A DNA stretch of 64,000 bases from Chromatocurvus sp046260765 (GCA_046260765.1 JBHEOO010000003.1:1-64000); one strand, 5' to 3'; positions 1 to 8,919 are shown, numbered from the stretch's first letter. Notes: generated from the sequence alone by a model not told the origin. Made by a program: numbers and translations.

Positions 1-555
1 GCCCATGACGATGAATATCTTCGTTCGCTCGTACATGGCGTTGGTAATGAACCACTTGCGTCCATTGAGCACCCACTCGTCACCCTCACGCTCTATGCGC
101 AGCTCAATGTTGGTGGCATCCGATGACGCCACCCGCGGTTCCGTCATTGCGTAAGACGACCGGATTTCACCTGCCAGCAAGGGGAGGAGCCATCGCTCTC
201 TCTGAGCGGCGTCTCCGTACTTCATCAACACTTCCATATTGCCGGTGTCGGGCGCATTGCAATTAANNNNNNNNNNGAGGACGCGCCCCATCATTTCGGC
301 CATTGGCGCGTAATCGAAGTTGCTGAAACCGTCGTGATCGCAGTACTCGGCGTGGTGCGGTGAAACGAACAGGTTCCACAGACCCGCCGCCCGCGCCCTG
401 GATTTGAGTTCATCCATCAGCGGAACAGGTGCGAAGCGCGATGGCGCCTCGTGCAGTTGTCGCGCGTAGAGCGCCTCGTTCGGGAAGACGTGTTCGTCCA
501 TGAAGGCCTGCAGGCGCGACTGAAAGGCCTGCGATTGTTTGCTGAATTCTTGCAC
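1..555 (-). CDS. acyl-CoA dehydrogenase, partial (3' end beyond the window, internal scaffold gap)
   Basis: Flavoprotein that oxidises an acyl-CoA to the enoyl-CoA. Only the N-terminal part lies in the window. Reading leftwards from a GTG at 555, preceded by AGGAG at 563-567, the protein starts VQEFSKQSQAFQ and has the family motifs NCNAPDTGNMEVL and SYAMTEPRVASSDATN (the FAD/substrate-side loop). The length and sequence of the N-terminal helix resemble the large ACAD11-like/long bacterial branch rather than short-chain enzymes; this is a judgement from motifs only. Ten Ns at 267-276 interrupt it, but the frame is the same on both sides. It begins 13 bases after the stop of ppc and is probably the last gene of the GAPDH-ppc run. 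Confidence 0.88.
   Translation of the reverse strand, partial: MQEFSKQSQAFQSRLQAFMDEHVFPNEALYARQLHEAPSRFAPVPLMDELKSRARAAGLWNLFVSPHHAEYCDHDGFSNFDYAPMAEMMGRVLXXXXNCNAPDTGNMEVLMKYGDAAQRERWLLPLLAGEIRSSYAMTEPRVASSDATNIELRIEREGDEWVLNGRKWFITNAMYERTKIFIVMG
267..276. other. scaffold gap (10 Ns) inside the acyl-CoA dehydrogenase gene
   Basis: Ten consecutive Ns. The flanking codons read GRVL on one side and NCNAPDTGN on the other. Family members usually have about eight residues between the GR and NC positions, whereas the assembly allows six, so the true gap is probably about 16 bases rather than 10. The frame is kept either way. Confidence 0.95.
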
Positions 556-568
556 TCTTGTTCTCCTG

Positions 569-3283
569 TCAACCTGTATTACGCATGCCCGCCGCAATAC
601 CCGCTATAGTCACCATCATAGCCCGTTGCGCAACGGGATCGGACGTTTCCCGGGTTCGCGTTAGCAGCTCGACCTGAAGATAGTTCAGCGGATCTGTGTA
701 GACATTGCGCAGTGATATCGACTCGGCGGCCCATACCTGATTTTCCAGCAGCGAATCGACCCCCAGCAGCGACATGACAGCGTCCCGGTCTGCGGTCATC
801 TCCGCCCGCAGCGTCTCGCCGATAGCGCGCAGGGAATCCGGGACCAGATTGGCGTCGTAATGCGCGGACAAACCGGCATCGGCCTTGGCGAATACCATTT
901 CCAGCATGGCCAGACGCGTGGCAAAGAAGGGCCATTCCACCGTCATTTCTGCAATCGTTTGCGCGTGCCCACCCGCCAGTGCCTGACGCAGGGCATTTCC
1001 CGCGCCAAGCCAGGCGGGGAGCATGAGCCTGTTCTGCGACCAGGCGAATATCCAGGGAATCGCGCGCAGGCTCTCAATCCCCCCCTCACCCCGACGACGT
1101 GCAGGCCGTGATCCCAGAGGGAGACTGCCGAGCTCCTGCTCCGGTGTTGCATGGCGGAAGTAGGCGACAAAATCAGGGTTGTCGCGCACGACCCGGCGGT
1201 AGGCATCGCAGGACGTCCTGGCGATCGCGTTCATGCTGTCGCGCCACGCCTGCCTGGGCCGCGGCGGGCTGATCAGATTCGTGCGGCAGATGGCGCTGGC
1301 GTACAGGGCGAGCGTGCGCACGGCAATGGATGTCAGACCGAGCTTGGCGCGGATCATCTCACCCTGCTCCGTGACCCGAAGGCCATTACGCAATGACCCG
1401 GGCGGTTGTGACAACAGCGCGTCATAGGCAGGCGCCCCGCCACGCCCGATGGTGCCACCGCGGCCATGAAACAGGGTCAGCTCGACTGCGTTCGTGCGAC
1501 ATACCGCAAGCAGTGCTTCCTGGGCCTGATACTGCGCCCAGGCGGCAGCAAAAACGCCAGCGTCCTTGGCAGAGTCCGAATAGCCGATCATGACCATCAG
1601 GCGACCGTCTATGTGCTCGCGATACCAGGGAATCTGCAGCAGATCCTCAACAACGCGACTGGCGTTGGAGAGGTCATCCAGTGTCTCGAACAAGGGCGCC
1701 ACCGGCAGTGCGTGCCGACAACCGAACTCGCGCAACAGCAGGTGTACTGCGAGTACATCAGACGCCTCACGCGCCATTGAAATAACGTAGGCACCCAGTG
1801 ACGCCGGCGGCTGCGCGGCGATAGTGCGGCAGGTGTCGAAGACCTCCTGAGCGGAATCACTCCCCTGCCAGCCCGCAGGGACGAGTGGGCGACGACTGCT
1901 CAACTCCCTCACCAGAAACTCGCGCCGCTGCTGCTCGGTCCAGGCCGCATAGTCCCCCAGGTCGAGATAGCGCGTGATCTCTGCCAGCGCGTCGGTATGC
2001 CAGGCGCTGTCCTGTCGAATATCGAGACGCACGAGATGCACGCCAAAGCACTCCACGCGACGCAGGCTGTCCAGCAGACGACTCTGCGCTATGGCCTGCA
2101 TGCCACTGGCCACAAGAGAGTGGTAGCAGCAGAGCAGGGGCTCGCGCAGCTGCTGCTCGTCGTGCAGCCAATCTGCATCTGCAGGTAGCGTGGGAGATTC
2201 ACCGGCGAGAACCGCCTCAAGGTAGCGCAACGTGCTGCGCAGCATCCGGCGGAGCTTGCGCAGCTCTTCCCGGTAGGGCTCTCTGGCGCCCGGGTTTCGC
2301 TCGCGAAGCTGCGCATCACAACGCGTGACAGACAGTTCTTCGATGAGATCCTCGATATCGCGAAGGTAGAGATCGGCGGCCTGCCACCGGGCGAGAAGCA
2401 GCACTTCCTGGGTCACATTGGCCGTTACATTGGGATTACCATCGCGATCACCGCCCATCCAGGAAAGAAAGCGCACCGGAGCCGCATCCAGTGGCAGACC
2501 TTTCCCACAGGCGCGTTCCCGGGCACGATCAAGGCGGCGCAAAAACTCCGGGACGGCGTTCCAGAGGGAATCCTCAACCACGGCGAAACCCCACTTCGCC
2601 TCGTCTACCGGCGTTGGGCGCTCAGCGCGGAACTCCTCTCCGAACCAGATCTGTGCCACAAGTTCGCGCAAACGAAGCTGCAGTCGCTCGCGCTCGGCGT
2701 CCGTGCGTCCGGACAGCTCGAGATCCGACAGGCAGCGACCGATTTCCCGATGCTTGTGAATCAGTGTGCGACGCATGATTTCGGTAGGATGCGCCGTCAG
2801 CACCAGCTCGATATTCAAAGCGTCAATGGTCTGCGCGATACCGACCGGATCGATGTCAGCGGCAAGAAGCTCATCCACCATGCCCGACAGCATGCTTGAT
2901 GGCGAAAACTGTTGAATCATCTCCCGGGAAACGCTGTGTTGCTGGTCAGCAATATTTGCCAGGTTGAGAAACTGGCTGAAGGCGCGGGCCACCGCGAGCA
3001 TGTCTTTCTCGGGCAGACTGTGCAGAGCATCAATCAGTCGGTCGCGATCTTCACTGTCGCCATCGCGGGAGCTGCGGGAGAGCTGTCGAATGCGCTCAAT
3101 GCCTGCCAGAAAGTCCTCACCCTCGGCGGAGGCGATGACCTCACCCAGAACGCTGCCCAGCATACTGACATTGCGCCGAAGGCTGGCATAAGTATCGCCC
3201 CGGAGCGACTCGTCCGGTGCGTTAGCCTCTTTCGCCCAATGCGGCATTACGCTCTTGTTATCGCGCATGTTTGACCCGGGCAC
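569..3283 (-). CDS. ppc: phosphoenolpyruvate carboxylase
   Basis: Cytoplasmic anaplerotic enzyme making oxaloacetate from PEP and bicarbonate. At 904 aa it matches the family length (about 880-930). The first active-site signature VLTAHPTEIMRRT with the catalytic His is at residues 161-173. The second, GYSDSAKDAG with the catalytic Lys, and the glycine loop FHGRGGTIGRGG are in the C-terminal half. It ends in RNTG, the conserved C-terminus that enters the active site. The likely start is a GTG at 3283, preceded by GAGG; an in-frame ATG five codons later has no ribosome site. It lies 12 bases after gapA and 13 before the acyl-CoA dehydrogenase, so co-transcription is likely. That links the triose-phosphate and C4 steps in one unit. 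Confidence 0.97.
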   Translation of the reverse strand: MPGSNMRDNKSVMPHWAKEANAPDESLRGDTYASLRRNVSMLGSVLGEVIASAEGEDFLAGIERIRQLSRSSRDGDSEDRDRLIDALHSLPEKDMLAVARAFSQFLNLANIADQQHSVSREMIQQFSPSSMLSGMVDELLAADIDPVGIAQTIDALNIELVLTAHPTEIMRRTLIHKHREIGRCLSDLELSGRTDAERERLQLRLRELVAQIWFGEEFRAERPTPVDEAKWGFAVVEDSLWNAVPEFLRRLDRARERACGKGLPLDAAPVRFLSWMGGDRDGNPNVTANVTQEVLLLARWQAADLYLRDIEDLIEELSVTRCDAQLRERNPGAREPYREELRKLRRMLRSTLRYLEAVLAGESPTLPADADWLHDEQQLREPLLCCYHSLVASGMQAIAQSRLLDSLRRVECFGVHLVRLDIRQDSAWHTDALAEITRYLDLGDYAAWTEQQRREFLVRELSSRRPLVPAGWQGSDSAQEVFDTCRTIAAQPPASLGAYVISMAREASDVLAVHLLLREFGCRHALPVAPLFETLDDLSNASRVVEDLLQIPWYREHIDGRLMVMIGYSDSAKDAGVFAAAWAQYQAQEALLAVCRTNAVELTLFHGRGGTIGRGGAPAYDALLSQPPGSLRNGLRVTEQGEMIRAKLGLTSIAVRTLALYASAICRTNLISPPRPRQAWRDSMNAIARTSCDAYRRVVRDNPDFVAYFRHATPEQELGSLPLGSRPARRRGEGGIESLRAIPWIFAWSQNRLMLPAWLGAGNALRQALAGGHAQTIAEMTVEWPFFATRLAMLEMVFAKADAGLSAHYDANLVPDSLRAIGETLRAEMTADRDAVMSLLGVDSLLENQVWAAESISLRNVYTDPLNYLQVELLTRTRETSDPVAQRAMMVTIAGIAAGMRNTG

Positions 3284-3295
3284 GCCACCCCTCGC

Positions 3296-4303
3296 CTACC
3301 ACTGCCGGAGTCGCTCCAGCAGGTCGCAGACCCGGCAGCTATAACCCCACTCGTTGTCGTACCAGTTCAGCACCCGCAGATACCGACCGTTGGTCACCGC
3401 GGTGAAACCACTGTCGTATATCGAAGAATGGCTGTTGCCGATAATGTCCGAAGACACCAGCGGCCGCTCACTGAACTGCAGGATGCCGGCAAGAGAATCA
3501 CTTTCAGAGGCGGCCTTGACGACCCGGTGTACCTCATCCACGCTGACCGTGCGGCCCAGCTTTACGAACAGGTCCACAACGGATCCGTCGGAGACCGGCA
3601 CCCGGGATGCGATGCCGTGCAACTTGCCGGCAAGCTCCGGCAGCACCTTGCCGACAGCTTTAGCGGCACCGGTGGAAGTCGGGATAATGTTTTCTGCGGC
3701 AGCGCGACTGCGGCGCCAGTCGGAGTGCGGGACATCCGCGAGCCGCTGGTCGTTGGTGTAGGCATGCACCGTGTTCATAACGCCCTCGACGACGCCGAAA
3801 CTGTCGTTCAGCACGCGCACCATCGGCGCCAGGCAGTTTGTGGTGCAGCTGGCGTTGGAGATGATCCGGTGCGCGGGCTCGAGCCGCTCGTCGTTCACTC
3901 CCAGCACGACCATAAAGTCGATGTCGTCTTTTGCCGGTACAGTCAATATGACCCGACCTGCACCGGCGTCAATGTGCTGCTGCAGCTGCTCTCGCATGCG
4001 GAATGCGCCGGTTGCCTCGATCACGGCGTCTACACCGAGTTCACCCCAGGGCAATGCCGATGGGTCACGCTCACTGAGCATTCGAACACGGCTTTTGCCG
4101 GTGACAATATGGTCATCCTGCAACGCCAGCTCGCCCTTGAACCGGCCCATGACAGTGTCGTAGTTGAGTAGATAACGCAGCGCTTCATGGTCGAAAAGAT
4201 CATTGATAGCGACAACGTCGATACCCTCTACATCTTCGAGAATGCGAAAAACGGATCGACCTATCCGTCCGAAGCCATTGATTGCGACCCTGAAATTTTT
4301 CAT
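3296..4303 (-). CDS. gap: glyceraldehyde-3-phosphate dehydrogenase, type I
   Basis: NAD(P)-dependent oxidative phosphorylation of glyceraldehyde-3-phosphate. The 335-aa protein starts with a Rossmann fold (VAINGFGRIGR, residues 7-17). It carries the catalytic motif SNASCTTNCLAP with Cys153 and the downstream HAYTNDQ with the general-base His. The C-terminus WYDNEWGYSCRV is also typical. I chose ATG at 4303 because GGGAGG sits seven bases upstream; a GTG one codon earlier is only four bases from it. The start overlaps the stop of the upstream GAPDH-like gene by one base (TGATG), so the two are translationally coupled. Erythrose-4-phosphate dehydrogenase is a possible alternative because the two enzymes are close homologues. 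Confidence 0.93.
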   Translation of the reverse strand: MKNFRVAINGFGRIGRSVFRILEDVEGIDVVAINDLFDHEALRYLLNYDTVMGRFKGELALQDDHIVTGKSRVRMLSERDPSALPWGELGVDAVIEATGAFRMREQLQQHIDAGAGRVILTVPAKDDIDFMVVLGVNDERLEPAHRIISNASCTTNCLAPMVRVLNDSFGVVEGVMNTVHAYTNDQRLADVPHSDWRRSRAAAENIIPTSTGAAKAVGKVLPELAGKLHGIASRVPVSDGSVVDLFVKLGRTVSVDEVHRVVKAASESDSLAGILQFSERPLVSSDIIGNSHSSIYDSGFTAVTNGRYLRVLNWYDNEWGYSCRVCDLLERLRQW

Positions 4304-5322
4304 CACGCAACCTCCCTGGCATCAATACGATGGTAAAGCCGGGCGACATCGATCAGTCGTGCGGCATGTCCTCGCGTTTCATACCAGGCCAGGGTTTTGA
4401 CGAAATGCTCCCCGGCTTTCAACGTGCCCTGAATGTCAAAAAGAAGCGACAGGCTGCTGCCGAGCACGTCGGAGGAGACAATAGGGTCGTCGATCACGCC
4501 CATTTGTCCAGGCAGGCCCTTGGCCGCCTCGATCATCACCCGATTGACATCGTCGGCGGTCACGGCAGCATCCTCGAACACCAGGTTCACGTCCAGGAGA
4601 CAGCCCTCCTGCACGGGCACGTTGAGGGTTGATGTCGTCATCTTGCCCGCAAAAAGCGGCAGAACATGACCCAGCCAGTGTCCTGCCTCGTGACCGTTGG
4701 GAATGATATTGCGCGCCGCGGAGCGACTGCGCCGGTAGTCGCTACCCGCATAGTCCTGCAGCGCCTGGTCCGACGTGTACGCATGCACTGTCGTCGCACT
4801 GCCGCATTCGATAACAAAGTGCTGTGACAAGGTATGCAGAAGGAGGCACAGGGCCGACGTCGTGGGTGAGCCGGCGGAAATCATGCGGTCGTGTGCAGAG
4901 ATGCTTTCCTCGTTGACACCCGGTATTACGATGCGATCGATGTGATCTACCGGCAGCGTGCGCAATAACACCCTTGGGGCGCCATTGACCAGATGCGCAC
5001 ACATCTCATCAGCGCTACGATAGCGGCCGGTGGCGTCGATGACGAGGTCAACGTCAAATACATCCCAGGGCATTTCTGACGGCTGATCGGTGGACATCAA
5101 CCGGGTACGACCGCCGGGGCCCGCCAGGTAATTACCGTCGAGGGAATACCTGTCCGGGTGGGCAACCTCTGACTGCAGCAGGTAATGAAGAATCTGAGGC
5201 TTGCCGATGTCCGCTATTGCAACGACATCCACACCGTCGCGATGCGAGGCCAGATCAAAGAGCTGGCGTCCCGTCTGCCCGAAGCCCATCAGCCCCAGAC
5301 GCACTGGCCTGTCTGTTGACAT
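4303..5322 (-). CDS. GAPDH-like protein lacking the catalytic cysteine (probable pseudoenzyme)
   Basis: The 339-aa protein has the full GAPDH architecture: an N-terminal Rossmann motif GLMGFGQTGRQ, the HAYTSDQ segment with the active-site His, and the RRSRSAARNIIP loop. The catalytic block that reads SNASCTTN in its neighbour reads SAGSPTTS here. Residue 153 is therefore Pro instead of Cys, and the Asn after TT is Ser. Classical thiohemiacetal chemistry is not possible. It may bind nucleotide or sugar phosphate, form hetero-oligomers with the adjacent GAPDH, or act as a regulator; these are inferences. The start is ATG 5322 with GGAG nine bases upstream; an upstream GTG (5358) lacks a good site. 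It is the first gene of the gap-ppc run. Confidence 0.85.
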   Translation of the reverse strand: MSTDRPVRLGLMGFGQTGRQLFDLASHRDGVDVVAIADIGKPQILHYLLQSEVAHPDRYSLDGNYLAGPGGRTRLMSTDQPSEMPWDVFDVDLVIDATGRYRSADEMCAHLVNGAPRVLLRTLPVDHIDRIVIPGVNEESISAHDRMISAGSPTTSALCLLLHTLSQHFVIECGSATTVHAYTSDQALQDYAGSDYRRSRSAARNIIPNGHEAGHWLGHVLPLFAGKMTTSTLNVPVQEGCLLDVNLVFEDAAVTADDVNRVMIEAAKGLPGQMGVIDDPIVSSDVLGSSLSLLFDIQGTLKAGEHFVKTLAWYETRGHAARLIDVARLYHRIDAREVA

Positions 5323-5472
5323 ACTGTGACTCTCCAAGGTTGCTGTAACTGCACTCACGACAGTCTTACACTCAAATCATGGTGGCGCAAACCTGTCGCT
5401 ACTTTGACCATGTTACCGCCAATCTGGGCACAAAAGCTGCACGTATTCTCTGTAAATTTGCGGAGACTCGAT

Positions 5473-6153
5473 ATGACTACTGCCCACGCTATTGCCTGCC
5501 CGGACATGACAGCCAACCTCAGTGCTGAAGCCGCCATGGTCCAGAAAGCTCTGACTGACCGGGGCCTCGAAACACCGTTGGCGCCTAACGGTCTTGACCG
5601 GGACCAGAAGTATGCACGGATTCGCGCCGCCTTCACCGAGATTACCGAGGTTCTCGGACTCGATTTGCGCGACGACAGCCTCCGTGAAACGCCACACCGC
5701 ATCGCAAAAATGTACGTCGATGAGGTTTTTTCTGGCCTGGACTACGCAAATTTCCCGACTATTTCCGTCATCGACAACAAGATGCAGGTCGAGGAAATGG
5801 TCTGCATCGACAAAATTGACCTGGTCAGCACCTGCGAACATCATTTCGTTACGATCGACGGGAGTGCTCGCGTCGCCTACATACCACGCGACCGTATTAT
5901 TGGCCTGTCCAAGATCAACCGGATTGTACGTTTTTTCGCGCAGCGACCCCAGGTCCAGGAGCGCCTGACGCAGCAGATACTCGTCGCGCTGCAGACACTG
6001 CTGGAAACAGACGACGTTGCCGTGACCGTGAATGCCGTGCATTACTGCGTGAAATCACGCGGCGTGATGGACAGCAATTCGACAACACGGACTACGGCCC
6101 TTGGTGGTGCATTCAAGACAGACGCCAGCACGCGGGGCGAGTTTCTGGGTTAG
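5473..6153 (+). CDS. folE: GTP cyclohydrolase I
   Basis: Converts GTP to 7,8-dihydroneopterin triphosphate, the first step of tetrahydrofolate synthesis. The 226-aa protein has the zinc ligands in STCEHHF (Cys121, His124) and HYCVKSRGV (Cys192). The signatures RETPHRIAKMYVDE and GLSKINRIVRFFA are also present. The length equals that of the E. coli enzyme (about 222). The start is ATG 5473 after GGAG at 5462-5465. The open frame extends upstream to 5326, but that part has no family similarity. It is divergent from the GAPDH-like gene; the 150-base gap between them (5323-5472) must hold both promoters, though I see no convincing consensus there. Confidence 0.95.
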   Translation: MTTAHAIACPDMTANLSAEAAMVQKALTDRGLETPLAPNGLDRDQKYARIRAAFTEITEVLGLDLRDDSLRETPHRIAKMYVDEVFSGLDYANFPTISVIDNKMQVEEMVCIDKIDLVSTCEHHFVTIDGSARVAYIPRDRIIGLSKINRIVRFFAQRPQVQERLTQQILVALQTLLETDDVAVTVNAVHYCVKSRGVMDSNSTTRTTALGGAFKTDASTRGEFLG

Positions 6154-6196
6154 GTATTCACTCTATTGCGCATCTCACCGTGATTTCTTCTTGTTT

Positions 6197-6232
6197 AGAC
6201 GTCTGCGGCAGCTGCGGCTGACGCAGGCGTCT
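6197..6232. terminator. inverted repeat between convergent folE and the acyl-CoA synthetase gene
   Basis: Arms AGACGTCTGCG (6197-6207) and CGCAGGCGTCT (6222-6232) pair at 10 of 11 positions around a GC-rich 14-base loop. The position between convergent genes suggests a bidirectional terminator, but neither side has a clear U-run, so the role is uncertain. Confidence 0.35.
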
Positions 6233-6240
6233 CAGCACAC

Positions 6241-7902
6241 TCATTCTCCAGGGGCGTGCCAGTGCAGCAGCACTTTCCCCTCTTCAGCAGAGCGCAGCGC
6301 GAGCGCGCATGCGATGTCTCCGAAAAGCTCTTCCACTCGATCACGCCGAATCTTCAGCGTTGGCGTCAACACTTCGTTGGCAATATCCCAGGCTTCACTG
6401 GAGAGAATGGCTGCACCAATGCGCGCATGCTTTTCGGCCGCGGCGTTGATCTCTTCCAGCGTCGCCAGGAACGAGGCTTCCAGCTCTTCTCTGGAGAGCT
6501 GTCGCGCTTCCGGCGTCAATACTGCCACCATCACCGTCTTGGAGTAGCCGCGCCCCAGAAGACATTGCTGCTCGGCGTGTGGATTCTTCGCGAACTCCCC
6601 CTCAATGGGCGGTGGCGCCACGTACTTGCCCTGAATGGTCTTGAAGTAATCCTTCACACGACCCGTGATATACAGAAAGCCATCCTCGTCAACACGTGCC
6701 TTGTCGCCGGTATGTATCCAGCCATCGCGAATCAGCTCCGCCGTTTTCTCCGGCATGCGGTAATAGCCCGGTGTGCAGCCTTCGGCCTTTACAGCGAGCT
6801 CTCCATCCTCTGTGATTCGATACTGCACCTCGCCAATCGGCTTGCCAATCGAGCCTATACGGCGCTGATCGGGGCTGCTCACAATCAGTCCCATGGCTTC
6901 GGTTTGCCCAAAGCCCTCCATAAGGATCAGACCGAACTTTTCCCACCAGTGAATCAATGCGGGCGGCGTGGGAGCCGCAGCCACCAGGCAGAACTCGACC
7001 TCATTCAGCCCCATGGTGTCCAGCACCATTTTACCGACGCCTTCACGATCCGCCGCCAGCGCCTTATCGAGCGCTGCCTGACCACCGAACTTGCCGATAA
7101 TGGCCTGCTGGAACTGCTCCCAGATACGCGGCGGCCCGAAAAACATGTGCGGCCGCGTGCGCTGAAGGTCCCGAAGAATAGTCTCCAGCGACTCATTGAA
7201 AGACACCTCGCCACAGACAACAACAGAGGAGAACTCGACAATCTGACGCTCAGCAATGTGCGACAGGGGCAGATAGGAGAAATAGCGCGGATTGTCGCGG
7301 ATACCGAACGCCTGAATAAATCGGCGGATAGGCACCAGATTGCTGGAGTGCGTCTGTATAACGCCCTTGGGCAGGCCAGTGGTACCAGAGGTGAACACCA
7401 GGGCTATCGTATCGTCGGCAGCGCACTCATAGGCCGGTGCCCGCCCCCGCCATTCTTCGAGCAGATCCTCCCAGCGCAAATGGGGTTGATCCAGAGAAAC
7501 CCCCGGCAGGGTGATCAGCGTGACACCTTCCGGCAACACCGTGCTCACCGCCTCCCAGTTATGCGTTTCTCCGACGAACAGCACCCGGGTCTCGGTGAAA
7601 TCGAGGATATATTCTGCCGTGGATGCGGGCAGCGTGGTAAACAGGCTTACCGAAACGTTGCCCGATGCAATAATCGCAAGGTCAGCGATAAACCAGTGCG
7701 GTCGATTCCGCGAAAGGATGGCCATGCGCTCGCCGTAACCGAAGCGATCTTCAAGCATCGCGGCCACCGCCTGGATTTCGGCATAAGCCTCCGCCCAGGT
7801 GTAATCATCGCTGCCATCAGCGTAAAGATCACGCAGCCACAACCTGTCGGGGCAGGTCTCTGCCCAGTGGCTTACCAGACCAGTAATAGTGTCATTCGAC
7901 AT
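6241..7902 (-). CDS. long-chain acyl-CoA synthetase family protein (AMP-forming)
   Basis: Adenylates a carboxylic acid, most likely a fatty acid, and transfers it to CoA. The 553-aa ANL-superfamily protein has the P-loop-like motif VFTSGTTGLPKGV, the A5 motif GFGQTEAMGL, the hinge/ATP region GWIHTGDKARVDEDGFLYITGR, and LTPTLKIRRDRV with the C-terminal catalytic Lys. The phrase RVKDYFKTIQGKYVAPPPIE is typical of eukaryote-like/AAE15-type long-chain synthetases, not of classic FadD. The gene is separate from its neighbours and convergent with folE. The exact substrate cannot be read from the sequence. Confidence 0.9.
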   Translation of the reverse strand: MSNDTITGLVSHWAETCPDRLWLRDLYADGSDDYTWAEAYAEIQAVAAMLEDRFGYGERMAILSRNRPHWFIADLAIIASGNVSVSLFTTLPASTAEYILDFTETRVLFVGETHNWEAVSTVLPEGVTLITLPGVSLDQPHLRWEDLLEEWRGRAPAYECAADDTIALVFTSGTTGLPKGVIQTHSSNLVPIRRFIQAFGIRDNPRYFSYLPLSHIAERQIVEFSSVVVCGEVSFNESLETILRDLQRTRPHMFFGPPRIWEQFQQAIIGKFGGQAALDKALAADREGVGKMVLDTMGLNEVEFCLVAAAPTPPALIHWWEKFGLILMEGFGQTEAMGLIVSSPDQRRIGSIGKPIGEVQYRITEDGELAVKAEGCTPGYYRMPEKTAELIRDGWIHTGDKARVDEDGFLYITGRVKDYFKTIQGKYVAPPPIEGEFAKNPHAEQQCLLGRGYSKTVMVAVLTPEARQLSREELEASFLATLEEINAAAEKHARIGAAILSSEAWDIANEVLTPTLKIRRDRVEELFGDIACALALRSAEEGKVLLHWHAPGE

Positions 7903-7949
7903 GCGTCATCTCCTAATTGTTCGCCGCGTGACTTCCGTCATCACGTCGG

Positions 7950-8534
7950 CTATTGCATCTCCAGGGTCCGCTGTCCGATCCCCCTCGGCGTCCCGCGCTG
8001 CTCGAGACCGTTGCTGCCCATGCCTGGCCGATTTTCGTTGTTTATCGCGGTGGGCAGTGGCATCAATGCCGCCCCGCCCCACCCGTGCTGGGGCAAAGGC
8101 AACAGCAGATCGTCCACATTGACCAGCGGTGCCACCCCGGCAAAGGGCTGCACGGAGGCGCCGCCGCCTATATCGTTGTCCCAGGTGGCACGCGACACCG
8201 AGGTCGCGACATGGTCAGTGTTGAAACTGACGAGCAGAAAATCACCGCGCACCCGGGCGTCGCCCCAATCGAAGGTCAGTGTATCGACACCCAGCACACC
8301 AAGACTGGCACCGAAAGCACTCTCTGAAATGCGCCAGTGCTCCCAGCCCAGAGTCCAGCCCGACACACTGCGGGTCAGTCGATGGGGGGGGCCGAGACGC
8401 GCCATGACCGATTGAAGTGTCGTTCCGGCGACAGGCTCAGCCTGGACAGACGGCAACGGCATACCCAATTGATGAAAGCGCTGTGTGCAACCAACGAGCA
8501 AAAGCACCGAGAGAATCGCCGCCGAACGGATCAT
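7950..8534 (-). CDS. putative lipoprotein of unknown function
   Basis: 194 aa. It begins MIRSAAILSVLLLVGC, a type II signal peptide with lipobox LVGC and Cys16, so it should be a membrane-anchored lipoprotein. The segment TTLQSVMARLGPPHRLT resembles the small SmpA/OmlA-type repeat (threonine-rich turn, then VxxRLGPP), and the next upstream gene has the same motif. The C-terminal 70 residues are Pro/Gly-rich and probably disordered. It lies four bases after the upstream lipoprotein gene (8539-8919), so the two form an operon. I do not recognise a specific function. Confidence 0.75.
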   Translation of the reverse strand: MIRSAAILSVLLLVGCTQRFHQLGMPLPSVQAEPVAGTTLQSVMARLGPPHRLTRSVSGWTLGWEHWRISESAFGASLGVLGVDTLTFDWGDARVRGDFLLVSFNTDHVATSVSRATWDNDIGGGASVQPFAGVAPLVNVDDLLLPLPQHGWGGAALMPLPTAINNENRPGMGSNGLEQRGTPRGIGQRTLEMQ

Positions 8535-8538
8535 GCAA

Positions 8539-8919
8539 TCAATCCGTGTCCGGTCTGACCCAGGTGGAATAGTCGGTCAGCAGGTCATTGTCGTCAAAGA
8601 AAAAGATAGCCCGGTCGTAGCGGGTATCCACCGAGAAGCGGTTGTACACTAGCAGCAGCAGCGCATTACCGTCCGCCTGTTCGTTGAGGTAGTACAGGAC
8701 AGACTCGTCGCCGAGAGCGATTACCTGCGATGGCGGTCCAAGCCGCGCGAGGACGTCGGCGCGTGTGGTCTCGCCCCGCTGCAGATCCCCGATGGCAGCG
8801 GGACGCCAGGTGACCTCAACGCCTCGCCTGTTGTCATATTGCGCACAGCCGGCAAGAACACAAAAGAAACATGCCAGGGCCAGGCGCAAGCTATGGTGAC
8901 TATCAGTGTGGAACCGCAT
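8539..8919 (-). CDS. small BamE/OmlA-fold-like lipoprotein
   Basis: 126 aa. After a hydrophobic signal the lipobox VLAGC predicts acylation at about Cys25. The body contains LQRGETTRADVLARLGPP followed by a VLYYLNEQ strand. This is the helix-turn-helix then beta pattern seen in the BamE/SmpA (OmlA) family, where the protein sits on the inner face of the outer membrane. It is not BamE itself, which is normally encoded elsewhere and has a different C-terminus. It precedes a second lipoprotein with the same motif by four bases. The paired arrangement suggests that the two act together in the envelope; this is inference. Confidence 0.7.
   Translation of the reverse strand: MRFHTDSHHSLRLALACFFCVLAGCAQYDNRRGVEVTWRPAAIGDLQRGETTRADVLARLGPPSQVIALGDESVLYYLNEQADGNALLLLVYNRFSVDTRYDRAIFFFDDNDLLTDYSTWVRPDTD

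Noticed and set aside
6256..8415. 719-codon open frame on the plus strand
   Set aside because: It lies antisense to a complete AMP-forming synthetase with all motifs. Long antisense frames are expected in GC-rich DNA with strong third-position bias. No family motifs seen.
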